Source of the DNA: Bdellovibrionaceae bacterium UBA2339
Lineage (GTDB): Bacteria > Bdellovibrionota > Bdellovibrionia > Bdellovibrionales > JAMPXM01
Direction of reading: 5' to 3'
DNA: 64,000 bases
Assembly (NCBI GenBank): GCA_002344785.1
Contig: DDUL01000047.1
Span: 1-64,000, forward strand
Of the stretch, positions 55,845 through 63,860 are shown in pieces. The notes under the pieces were generated by a model. It made no database searches, was not told where the DNA came from, and saw only the letters and a program-made list of their open reading frames with translations. Position 1 is the stretch's first letter. The number at the start of each line of letters is the position of its first letter. A program made the position numbers and the translations under genes.

Positions 55845-55870
55845 AAAAAGGAGGCCAAGGCCTCCTTTTT
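55845..55870. terminator. Bidirectional intrinsic terminator
   Basis: AAAAAGGAGGCC, AA, GGCCTCCTTTTT: an 11-12 pair stem that has As before and Ts after it, so it reads as a terminator on both strands. It lies between the convergent PilZ gene and rpsT. Confidence 0.93.
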
Positions 55871-55930
55871 CATTTGGTCATCGCTCATCGAGGCCAATCG
55901 CAAAATTGGTTCGGCCTCAGGTGAAGCGAC

Positions 55931-56197
55931 TTATTTCGATGCGGCTTTGTGAGCCAGCTTCGCGAGGCGGCTCATTTTTCGAGCCACTGTCTTCTTGTGC
56001 ATAGCGCCCTTCGCGACGGCTTTGCTGAATTTGGAATTCAACTCTTTGAGAGCTTCGGGAACGGCCTTTTTGTCGCTGGCCAAAAGCGAGCGAACTTTCT
56101 TTTCAACCGTGCGAACCGCAGCTTTAGTTTGCGAGTTGCGTGCGTTGCGACGGACATCCTGACGAGCGCGTTTTTCTGCGGACTTATGAGTTGCCAA
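55931..56197 (-). CDS. rpsT: 30S ribosomal protein bS20 (RpsT)
   Basis: An 88-residue basic, helical protein that binds 16S rRNA in the small subunit. ATHKSAEKRARQDVRRNARN, the middle VRTVEKKVRSLLAS, and KKTVARKMSRLAKLAHKAA match bS20 throughout. The start codon is TTG at 56197 with GGAGG seven bases upstream; E. coli rpsT also starts with UUG, where it takes part in autogenous control. The gene is divergent from murJ and ends at the bidirectional terminator. Confidence 0.96.
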   Translation of the reverse strand: MATHKSAEKRARQDVRRNARNSQTKAAVRTVEKKVRSLLASDKKAVPEALKELNSKFSKAVAKGAMHKKTVARKMSRLAKLAHKAASK

Positions 56198-56283
56198 GGG
56201 TTAACCTCCCCAATAACGACAGAGGGAGAAGGCGTAACACGTCGCACCCCGGTTTTGCAACACTTTGTCAGGGCCCAAGTCAG

Positions 56284-56327
56284 GGGCCGAACATGGGCCG
56301 AACATGAGCCGAACATGAGCCGAAGTC
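56284..56327. repeat. 11-bp tandem repeat at the murJ start
   Basis: GGGCCGAACAT is repeated at 56284, 56295 and 56306 (the last as GAGCCGAACAT), with a degenerate fourth unit at 56317. Each unit contains an ATG across its boundary; only the one at 56315 is in frame with murJ. Confidence 0.7.
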
Positions 56328-58015
56328 CCCACTCATCGGAGAACTCAACTGAAACGCAGAGCGTTGGCAGGCAAGGCCCGCTCAGCCGATCCGTTGCCTC
56401 GGTGACCTCGGTTGCCAGGTCGGCAAGCCTTGTGGCGTTGGGGACTTTGGCCTCGCGCGTGCTGGGACTTTTGCGCGACATGCTGCTGGCGCGACACTTT
56501 CCGCCCGAGGTCCGCGACGCCTTCGTGGTGGCCTTTCGGTTACCCAATATTTTTCGCCGCCTCTTTGGCGAGGGCGTGTTGGCGGCAAGCTTTCTTCCCA
56601 GCCTGGTCAGCGCACTCACGCGGCCAACATCTCCGGGCGAGGCCACGCGACTGGTCGGAGCCGTATTCACTTTGCTGTTGTCGCTGACCTCGCTGATTTC
56701 GCTTCTCGGTATTGTGTTCATGGATGAGTTGATGCGGCTGCTGTTGAGCGGCGGATCTTTCGATGATGTGCCGGGCAAATTTCAGCTCACTGTGGACTTG
56801 GCGCGCATCATGTTTGGTTTTGTGGCGCTGGTTTCCATCTACGCGTTTTTCATGGCCGTGCTCAATAGCTTGCATCGCTTCGCACTCGCGGCGGTGGCGC
56901 CTTGCTTGTTCAACCTCAGTCTCATCGTTGCGATCCTCGGTTTTCGCGGCCAAGCCCAAGCCGAGCGAGCTTTGGCGTGGAGTGTGATTGTTGGTGGGGC
57001 GCTGCAGATGCTGATTCTCGTACCGGCGATCCGCCGCGCAAGGCATTGGCCGAAGTTGGGTTTCTTTTGGTCGAGCCCACAGGGGCCGCAGCCCGTGTGG
57101 ACGCTACCCGAAGTGCAGAAAGTGTTTGCGGCGATGGGACCAAGCCTCTTGGGCCTAGGTGTTTTGCAAGTGATGACCGTCCTCAATGTGATCTTCGCTT
57201 CAAGACTTCCGCAAGGCGCGCACACGGCCATTTACTTAGCGGATCGACTCTTTGAGCTGCCGCTGTCGCTGATTGCGGTCAGTGTGGGCTCGGCCATGCT
57301 GCCCACTCTGTCAGGCCAATGGGCTGCAGGTGATACCGCGAAGATGACGGCGACTTTGCGTCGCGGGCTTCGCTTCGTGTTGTTTTTGGCTTTGCCCTCG
57401 GCGGTCGGGCTTTTCATGTTGGCGGAACCGATCACCGAAGTTTTGTTTCAGGGCCGCGAGTTTCGCTATGCGGATGTGCTGATGACCTCGCAGGTGATCC
57501 GCGTGTCGGCGATCGGCTTGGTGATGGCCGCTGTGGTGAAGCTCTTGGCGCAAGGATTCTTCGCCGTGGGAAACACTTGGTTTCCGGCCGTGGCGGGCTT
57601 GGTGACCTTGGCTTGCCATGCGGTGTTTGCTTGGGCGGGCACGCGGACCATGGGACTTGTCGGGTTGACGGCGGCGACTGTGCTTTCCAGTTTGGTGAAT
57701 GCGGTGCTGTTGGGTTTGGCCTATTCAAAGTGGGTGGGGCCGTTGCAGTGGCGGCAGACCGCGGGCTTGATGTTGAAGCTGGTGTTGGCTTGCGTGGCGC
57801 TGGCGGCGGGGTGTTTGATTTACGAGCCCCTGGTGCTGGAGTTTGGTTCGCGCTTCTTGACTCGGTCGGTGGCGCTGGCGGCTGCGATTGGCCTGGCCAG
57901 TGCTTTGTACTTCATCGCAACGGCGATCTTGCGCGTGCCTGAACTGAACGAGTTCGCCGCGCGGACTCGCGAGTTGATCACGGCGCGACTTCGGCGCTCA
58001 GCCACCAAGTCCTAA
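56315..58015 (+). CDS. murJ: Lipid II flippase MurJ
   Basis: A 566-residue inner-membrane protein with about 14 helices that flips the peptidoglycan precursor lipid II. The N-terminal signature is LGTLASRVLGLLRDMLLARHF with DAFVVAFRLPNIFRRLFGEGVLAASFLPSL, which is diagnostic. Later helices include FGFVALVSIYAFFMAVLNSLHRF, GLGVLQVMTVLNVIFASRL, YLADRLFELPLSLIAVSVGSAMLPTLS and GLFMLAEPITEVLFQGREF. The open frame begins much earlier, but the first supported ATG is 56315 in the tandem repeat; there is no ribosome site, and the true start could be a few codons downstream, since homologues begin just before SASLVALGTL. It is divergent from rpsT and followed by a kinase gene after 23 bases. Confidence 0.93.
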   Translation: MSRSPHSSENSTETQSVGRQGPLSRSVASVTSVARSASLVALGTLASRVLGLLRDMLLARHFPPEVRDAFVVAFRLPNIFRRLFGEGVLAASFLPSLVSALTRPTSPGEATRLVGAVFTLLLSLTSLISLLGIVFMDELMRLLLSGGSFDDVPGKFQLTVDLARIMFGFVALVSIYAFFMAVLNSLHRFALAAVAPCLFNLSLIVAILGFRGQAQAERALAWSVIVGGALQMLILVPAIRRARHWPKLGFFWSSPQGPQPVWTLPEVQKVFAAMGPSLLGLGVLQVMTVLNVIFASRLPQGAHTAIYLADRLFELPLSLIAVSVGSAMLPTLSGQWAAGDTAKMTATLRRGLRFVLFLALPSAVGLFMLAEPITEVLFQGREFRYADVLMTSQVIRVSAIGLVMAAVVKLLAQGFFAVGNTWFPAVAGLVTLACHAVFAWAGTRTMGLVGLTAATVLSSLVNAVLLGLAYSKWVGPLQWRQTAGLMLKLVLACVALAAGCLIYEPLVLEFGSRFLTRSVALAAAIGLASALYFIATAILRVPELNEFAARTRELITARLRRSATKS

Positions 58016-58038
58016 GATTTCTGAGATATTGCCTTAAC

Positions 58039-59745
58039 TTGAATTTTCACACCTTGGCGCTAGTCTGTGGGAGTTTGCGGCGCTCTCGCAACGAAGGTGG
58101 TAGGCCCCTGTCCAACTCGCTCAACAATGCATTAGGCAACTCATCAGGTTCGTCGGCTTCGCTGAGAGATCGGCTGGCGAGACTTCCTTTGCGAGCATGG
58201 AAGTGGATGGGCGGCGCGGCCGCCATCATGTTGTTGATTTTAATTTGGTCGCCCATTCACGAGATTCGCGTCGCGCATTTTTTGGGCGTGCACACATTGC
58301 TTGAGATCACTTGCGTGATGATCGGGCTGATGATTTTTAGCGTGCAGCTGATCTTGCGTCGTCACGACTTCATTCAGCTTGAGAAGTTTCAATTGCTCGG
58401 ACTGCCGTTTTTGGGAATCGCACTGCTCGATTTAGCCCATGCGCTGTCATTCCCGGGCATGCCCGAGTTCGTTACGCCGGGTTCCTTGCAGAAGTCGATC
58501 AGTTTTTGGTTGGCCGCGCGAGGCCTCGAGGCGCTGGCGTTTTTGTTCTTTGCGACGAACTACAGGCGAACCAGCGAGCGCGTGCTGAGCACCTGGAAAC
58601 TCGTCCTGTTTCTCTCGGCGTACGTGGGCGGGACGACGGCTGTGATTTTGGCCTCGCCTGAAATTCTTCCGAGCTTCGTCGATCTCGACGGCTCCTTGTC
58701 GACGGCGAAGGTCGGCATTGAATTGATCTTCGTGATCTTGCACCTGTTGATTGCGTGGATGCTCTTGACGGCTTCGCGCGGTGTGGACTCGCGAATTGCG
58801 GATTTGATTGTGTCGTCGATGTTGGTGGCGATCTCCGGCGCGGCCTTCACCACGTACCGCGACGCTCACGACATGCTCATGCTCTATGGGCATGTGCTCA
58901 AGGTGCTGGCGTACTTCTTCATTTTGCGAAGCTGCTTGCTGAACGAATTGATTGAGCCCTTTCAGCGCTTGGTGGAAGTGAATCGTTCATTGCAGGAGCA
59001 TTCAGCCAATCTTCGCGATCTGCAGTCGCGGCTGACTCGTAGTGAGCGGCTCGGGGCCATTGGCGAGAGTCTCGCCACTGTGGTGCATGATCTGAACAAC
59101 ATGTTGTTTGTGACCGAATGGTCGACAGAGAGAATCGTCAAGGCGATGTCGGGATCTGCGCCTAACGAAGACGTTGAAAAGTCGAGTGCGGCGATCTTGA
59201 TGAGTTTGCGAAAGACGCGCGAGTTTCAGAAATTGTTGTTGAGCAAAGCCAAGGGTGAAGGCGGCGGTACGGCTCGAGAGATCCGTCTCGCGGTGGAGCT
59301 CGCGGAGTTTCGGATTGTGTTGGAATCGCTCGCTGGGCGTGATGTGCAGCTCGATATCCAATGCGACAATGAGTTGAGCTGCGTCGTTGATCCATTGCAG
59401 CTTGAACAAGTGTTGATGAATTTGGTCGTCAACGCGCGCGATGCGCTGAAAGCTGTCGAACGCGTCGGCGGACGGCGGGTGCTTTTGAGCTTTCAAGAAG
59501 GGCAAGACTTGGGTCGTTACGGCGTTTGGATTCGCGTGCGCGATAATGGGCGCGGCATGCGCTCGGAAGATTTGAGTCGCGTCTTCGATCCGTTTTACAG
59601 TACGAAGTCCGACGGCGGCACGGGCTTGGGCCTGGCCACGGTGAAATCCATCGTGGATGCCTGGGGCGGCCGAATCACCGTGCAGTCGCGCGAAGGTGAA
59701 GGCAGCGAGTTTCAGATTTGGCTGCCACGGTCGCCCGCGGTTTGA
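58039..59745 (+). CDS. Membrane histidine kinase with MASE3-like sensor
   Basis: A 568-residue kinase whose N-terminal half has about seven helices with HTLLEITCVMIGLMIFSVQLI, LDLAHALSFPG and FWLAARGLEALAFLFFATNY, resembling the MASE3 membrane sensor. A coiled region (EPFQRLVEVNRSLQEHSANLRDLQ) leads to the His block LATVVHDLNNMLFVTEW, in which Asp replaces the usual Glu after His, an N box NLVVNARDAL, G1 RDNGRGMRSEDL and G2 GTGLGLATVKSIV. It is an orphan kinase with no adjacent regulator. The start is unclear: the frame opens at a TTG (58039) and a later start is possible, as the first 45 residues are low-complexity. The 3' end overlaps mazG by 34 bases. Confidence 0.82.
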   Translation: MNFHTLALVCGSLRRSRNEGGRPLSNSLNNALGNSSGSSASLRDRLARLPLRAWKWMGGAAAIMLLILIWSPIHEIRVAHFLGVHTLLEITCVMIGLMIFSVQLILRRHDFIQLEKFQLLGLPFLGIALLDLAHALSFPGMPEFVTPGSLQKSISFWLAARGLEALAFLFFATNYRRTSERVLSTWKLVLFLSAYVGGTTAVILASPEILPSFVDLDGSLSTAKVGIELIFVILHLLIAWMLLTASRGVDSRIADLIVSSMLVAISGAAFTTYRDAHDMLMLYGHVLKVLAYFFILRSCLLNELIEPFQRLVEVNRSLQEHSANLRDLQSRLTRSERLGAIGESLATVVHDLNNMLFVTEWSTERIVKAMSGSAPNEDVEKSSAAILMSLRKTREFQKLLLSKAKGEGGGTAREIRLAVELAEFRIVLESLAGRDVQLDIQCDNELSCVVDPLQLEQVLMNLVVNARDALKAVERVGGRRVLLSFQEGQDLGRYGVWIRVRDNGRGMRSEDLSRVFDPFYSTKSDGGTGLGLATVKSIVDAWGGRITVQSREGEGSEFQIWLPRSPAV

Positions 59746-60590
59746 GCGCTTCGGGCCTTGGCCTCGCGCCAAAATTTTTCCAGCTCATCCGGTGACCGCG
59801 ACTCATAGCTTCGCCCGTCGCGTGCTTCGTGCTCGGCGGCGATGGCGCGCATCAGAAAGAAGCGGGACTCGAAGCGGGCATTGCCTTCGCGTAAAGCTTG
59901 CTCAGGATCCAAGTCGAGATGCCGCGCCAATTGCGCGACACTGAAGAGCAGATCACCAATTTCGTGTTGGCAGGCGGCGGAGTCGCGGCTGGCCAGCGCT
60001 TCGCGCAGTTCGGCGACTTCTTCATCGACTTTCGCCATGACGTCTTCCGGCTTCGCCCAATCAAACTGCAGTCGTCGAGTTTTCTGCCCGATTTTGGCCG
60101 CACGCTGAAGCGCGGGCAGTGCGAGAGGCACGTCGAAGCTTTCGCGCGCGTGAGCGGCTTTGTGGCCTTTGGCCTCGTCCGCTTTGATTTTCTGCCAATT
60201 GACGAGAACTTCGCTCGCATCCGCCACTTGCGTGTCGCCGAACACATGCGGGTGACGTCGAATCATTTTCTCGGCGATGCCGCGGATCACATCGGTGATG
60301 TTGAAGCGCTTGGCCTCTTCAGCGAGGCGCGCGTGCAGCACCACTTGCAGAAGCACGTCGCCCAACTCTTCGCAGATCTGCGCATCGGTGCCGCGCTCGA
60401 GGGCTTCGATCAGTTCGCAAACTTCTTCAAGCGCGTAAGGCGTGAGACTTTGATGAGTTTGCTCAAGATCCCATGGGCAACCGCCGGGAGAGCGCAGCGA
60501 GCCGACGATCTGGACGAAAGCGGAGAACTCGTTGAGGTTTTTTGGAATCGCGTGCGAGGCCTTTGCGGCTTTGGTCGGTGAATCGCTCAT
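59712..60590 (-). CDS. mazG: Nucleoside triphosphate pyrophosphohydrolase MazG
   Basis: A 292-residue all-helical NTP pyrophosphatase that hydrolyses NTPs to NMP and pyrophosphate and helps limit ppGpp or damaged nucleotides. The first MazG domain has LRSPGGCPWDLEQTHQSL, YALEEVCELIEAL, ICEELGDVLLQVV and MIRRHPHVFGD; the second half repeats the acidic pattern in VDEEVAELREAL and HEIGDLLFSVAQLARHL. Both halves keep the ExxE12-28ExxD metal-binding pattern. The ATG at 60590 is used; a long open frame upstream is spurious. It converges with the MASE3 kinase gene. Confidence 0.92.
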   Translation of the reverse strand: MSDSPTKAAKASHAIPKNLNEFSAFVQIVGSLRSPGGCPWDLEQTHQSLTPYALEEVCELIEALERGTDAQICEELGDVLLQVVLHARLAEEAKRFNITDVIRGIAEKMIRRHPHVFGDTQVADASEVLVNWQKIKADEAKGHKAAHARESFDVPLALPALQRAAKIGQKTRRLQFDWAKPEDVMAKVDEEVAELREALASRDSAACQHEIGDLLFSVAQLARHLDLDPEQALREGNARFESRFFLMRAIAAEHEARDGRSYESRSPDELEKFWREAKARSAQTAGDRGSQI

Positions 60591-60743
60591 AGCCCTAGGT
60601 CGCATCCAGTCGTGACAAAGTCCAGCGTGCAAGTGGTGACGCGAAAGTCTTTTCCTTGCTGACGGCCCCAAAGAGTAGCATGAAATGAGCAACGCAGTTC
60701 GGCATGTGCCTGTCGTGCGCGGTCGCGGATTGGTCCTGCTGGC

Positions 60744-63251
60744 GTGGCAGTTCGATCTGCGCTTCAAGGCGTGGGCGATCGAGCATCGAGAAGTCGAAGT
60801 CACCGGAGTTTGTGCAACTTGAAATTTGGCGGTCGATCCAAGCATTCCAAAAGTGGCAGTCGCGAGTCGCTGCAATACAGATCGAAGTACATCGATCACT
60901 CGCTTCGCTTTCTGGATTGGGTCAATGAGCTGGGCCTGGAGCGGACTTGGCTCGGTCGGCATCTCGCTTGGGCGGAGGAGAAGTTCCGCCTTCGTCGTTT
61001 GGCGATGGTGTTTCTGTTTTCGATCGCCCTGTCGCTCCTGCTGTTTTGGGAAATCGACTTGTCGTACTCTTATCGCGTGGGCGATGTGGTCTCTCGCGAT
61101 ATCAAATCGCCCATCAGCTTTGAAGTGATCGACGAGGTGGCGACCGAACAGAAGCGGCGCCAAGCGGAGCAATCGATTGCGCCGGTTTTGGATTATGATC
61201 GTGGCGCTTATGATGATCTCTATGGTCGGTTGTATTCGGCCTTTCGGCGCGCGCGTGAAGAACTGCGACCGGTGAAGTTTTCCAAGGATGAATTTGAGCG
61301 ATGGGATCAGGTCAAGGCCTTGATGGACAAGCGTCCTGACTTTGAAAAGGCCATCGGCCGACAGGTGAGCGAGCCCGTCTATGAGTGGTTGATCGAAAAG
61401 CGATTCTCGGCGCGCATCGAAGGCGCATTGACGGAGCAGTTGGATCGCTGGTCGGGGATGAAACTTGTCGAGAGCAAAACTCAAGTGGTCGCCCCCGGCG
61501 CCAAAGAGGTCGTGCTGCGCGAGGTCTCGCGTTCGGGAAAAGGTCGCGAAGTCGAAGTCTCGGTTCGTGAAGTTCGCGAGATCGCCGGTGAAATCGATCA
61601 AGGCATTGAGAGTTTGTTGCGTGCCCGTGGATTTGTCGGCAGTGATGCCCGCCTGCTGGCGGAATTCGCGCGGGCACTACTGATCCCGACCATCACGCCA
61701 AATCGACACGAGACGCAGCAGCGACGCGAAAAGGCCCGCGCCGATGTCCTGCCCGTCGTGATTTCGGTGAAACGACGTCAAGTCATCATTCCTGAAGGCA
61801 CGACGGTGCAGCCGATTCACAAGACCTTGTTGAATCAGATCGAAATGCAGACGTCGGATCGGCATCGAAAGTCCGTCGCTCTGATCACGAGCCTTTTGTT
61901 CGTGGTGATGATCCTCGTGTTCTTTTCATATTTGCGCCGATTCACGCAAAATCGGATCGACGTCGATGGTAAGGACATGGCGGTGATGGCCACGATCACT
62001 CTCATGGTCGCCGCCGTAGTGAAAGTGTTTTTGTTTCTCACCAACTCCGCGTTCACCGCGCAGTTTGGCTCGATGATTCCCGAGGAAGCTTTCCTCTACG
62101 CCGCGCCTGTCGCCGCGGGTCCCATGCTCGTGGGGCTTTTGGTCGTGAGCGGCGAAGTCGTATGGATCTTCTCGATGTTTCTTGCCGTCGTGGTTGGTTT
62201 GATGGTCGACGCCAAGTTCTCGATGGTGCTGGTGAGTGTGATCTCGGGATTGGCCGCGGCTCGCGGTGTGTTCGCTTGCAAAAAGCGCAACGACATCTAT
62301 TGGGCAGGTTTACGCACCGGCGCGGTCGCCGCCTTGACGGTGCTCTTGGTGTTCACGGTTGTGTCGCGAGGAGAAGAAGATTTTCTGCGTCGACTTTTGT
62401 GGGCCGTGCCGGCGGGATTCTTGGGCGGGATCCTTTCGAGTTTGCTCGCCATGGCGGTGGTGCCGGTTTTGGAGACGTTGTTTAACGTGACGACCGACGT
62501 GAAACTTCTGGAGCTTGCGAATCTCAATCATCCGCTGTTGAAAGAAATGATCGTCAAGGCGCCGGGTACGTATCATCACTCGCTGGTGGTGGGCTCGATG
62601 GTGGAAAGTGCGGCGGAAGAGATCGGCGCCAATCCCTTATTGGCCAAAGTCATGAGTTACTATCACGACATCGGCAAGACCGAACACGCGCAGTACTTCA
62701 TCGAGAATCAGAAATCCGGGCACAATCCGCACGATCATCTCAGTCCGCATATGTCGCGCACCATATTGGTGGCGCATGTGAAAGATGGCGTGGAATTGGG
62801 TCTTGAGCACCAGCTTGGCAAAGCCATCATCGATGGCATTGTCCAGCATCACGGGACAACTTTGATTTCATTTTTCTACAATCGCGCCATCGAGAATCAG
62901 GATGAGGATTTGGACGAGGTCCACGAGGAAGATTTCCGCTACCCAGGTCCCAAGCCGCAATTCCGTGAAGCGGCGTTGATTATGCTCGCGGACTCGATCG
63001 AAGCGGCCTCGCGCTCGCTGGATGAACCCACGCCGATGCGCCTGCAGAACATTGTGAAGAACATCATTCAACGCAAGTTCATGGATGGTCAGCTCGACGA
63101 GTGCAATCTGACTTTGAAAGACTTGTCGATCATCGAAGAGGCCTTCATTCGCGTGTTGATTGGCATTTATCACCAGCGAATTGACTACCCGAAGTCCGCT
63201 GGCGGCGGAGCGGCGGAGGCGCCGCGAGCCTCTACGCGAGGACATGCCTGA
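60744..63251 (+). CDS. 7TM-HD phosphodiesterase, PgpH-like
   Basis: An 835-residue inner-membrane protein: one helix (about 84-104), a large extracytoplasmic 7TMR-HDED domain (about 105-370, SYSYRVGDVVSRDIKSPISFEVIDEVAT), seven helices (about 375-590) and a cytosolic HD domain (about 605-800). The HD residues are in APGTYHHSLVVGSMVESAAEE, MSYYHDIGKTEHAQYF, QHHGTTLISFFYNRA and LIMLADSIEAASR. In other phyla this architecture (PgpH) hydrolyses c-di-AMP to pApA; no c-di-AMP cyclase is in this window. The start is uncertain: a GTG at 60744 opens the frame, and the poorly structured first 60 residues may not be translated. It overlaps ybeY by one base. Confidence 0.82.
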   Translation: MAVRSALQGVGDRASRSRSHRSLCNLKFGGRSKHSKSGSRESLQYRSKYIDHSLRFLDWVNELGLERTWLGRHLAWAEEKFRLRRLAMVFLFSIALSLLLFWEIDLSYSYRVGDVVSRDIKSPISFEVIDEVATEQKRRQAEQSIAPVLDYDRGAYDDLYGRLYSAFRRAREELRPVKFSKDEFERWDQVKALMDKRPDFEKAIGRQVSEPVYEWLIEKRFSARIEGALTEQLDRWSGMKLVESKTQVVAPGAKEVVLREVSRSGKGREVEVSVREVREIAGEIDQGIESLLRARGFVGSDARLLAEFARALLIPTITPNRHETQQRREKARADVLPVVISVKRRQVIIPEGTTVQPIHKTLLNQIEMQTSDRHRKSVALITSLLFVVMILVFFSYLRRFTQNRIDVDGKDMAVMATITLMVAAVVKVFLFLTNSAFTAQFGSMIPEEAFLYAAPVAAGPMLVGLLVVSGEVVWIFSMFLAVVVGLMVDAKFSMVLVSVISGLAAARGVFACKKRNDIYWAGLRTGAVAALTVLLVFTVVSRGEEDFLRRLLWAVPAGFLGGILSSLLAMAVVPVLETLFNVTTDVKLLELANLNHPLLKEMIVKAPGTYHHSLVVGSMVESAAEEIGANPLLAKVMSYYHDIGKTEHAQYFIENQKSGHNPHDHLSPHMSRTILVAHVKDGVELGLEHQLGKAIIDGIVQHHGTTLISFFYNRAIENQDEDLDEVHEEDFRYPGPKPQFREAALIMLADSIEAASRSLDEPTPMRLQNIVKNIIQRKFMDGQLDECNLTLKDLSIIEEAFIRVLIGIYHQRIDYPKSAGGGAAEAPRASTRGHA

Positions 63252-63742
63252 TGCCAGCCACACCGCCGAGGTCTAGACGCGACGTCTTTCGTGTGGACGT
63301 GATCGGGCGGCCCGCGTCCTGTGAGTTGTCGGAGCGCGAAATTGTAAACCTGATTCAGCGAGCTCGTCGGGAAATTGCGGCGCACCCGGCTTTGCGCCGC
63401 AAGGCACATCGGCAGTTGAGATCAGCGACAAGTTTGCAGCTGGCCGTGATGGGTCGGGCCAAGATGCAAAAGCTCAATGGCGACTTTCGCGGAGCGGACA
63501 AGGCGACTGACATTCTCTCCTTTGCGGCGACTGAGCCGGGTTCGCTGGGCGAACTGGCTCTGTGCTGGCCCGTGATTCGCGCCCAGGCGCGCGCGCATGC
63601 CCACTCTGTCAAAGCCGAATGCTTTTACATGCTGGCGCATGGGCTCTTGCACCTGCTGGGCTATGATCACGAGGCGACGCAGGCCGAAGCCCGTCGCATG
63701 TTCAAGATCCAAGATGAGATCTTTGCGCGGGCCAAGTTCTAG
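63251..63742 (+). CDS. ybeY: Endoribonuclease YbeY
   Basis: A 163-residue metal-dependent RNase needed for 16S rRNA 3' end processing and ribosome quality control. The zinc motif HGLLHLLGYDH is complete; FRGADKATDILSFAATEPGSLGE and the earlier SLQLAVMGRAKMQKLNGDFR are the other family blocks. The ATG shares one base with the stop of the PgpH-like gene, so the two are co-translated. Pairing of a 7TM-HD gene with ybeY is common, often with phoH, which is not seen here. The start is well defined by the overlap. Confidence 0.92.
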   Translation: MPATPPRSRRDVFRVDVIGRPASCELSEREIVNLIQRARREIAAHPALRRKAHRQLRSATSLQLAVMGRAKMQKLNGDFRGADKATDILSFAATEPGSLGELALCWPVIRAQARAHAHSVKAECFYMLAHGLLHLLGYDHEATQAEARRMFKIQDEIFARAKF

Positions 63743-63860
63743 TTCGTCGGCCTGTTCATCGCCTTTGGGAGCTCAAACGCTACGCATTTCATTTGGTTCT
63801 CGATTTCAATGCGTTCAGAATGTATAGGTTGATGAAGTTGAGATCCGCGAGGGGGCCATC

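Noticed and set aside
55949..56314. Open frame antisense to rpsT joined to murJ
   Set aside because: It covers rpsT on the other strand and precedes the MurJ family start; an accidental open frame.
56284..56327. Phase-variable on/off switching of murJ by frame
   Set aside because: The ATG nearest the gene stays in frame whatever the copy number, and murJ is essential in most bacteria.
60591..61601. Long open frame extending mazG upstream
   Set aside because: It is antisense to the PgpH-like gene and contains no MazG-related sequence.
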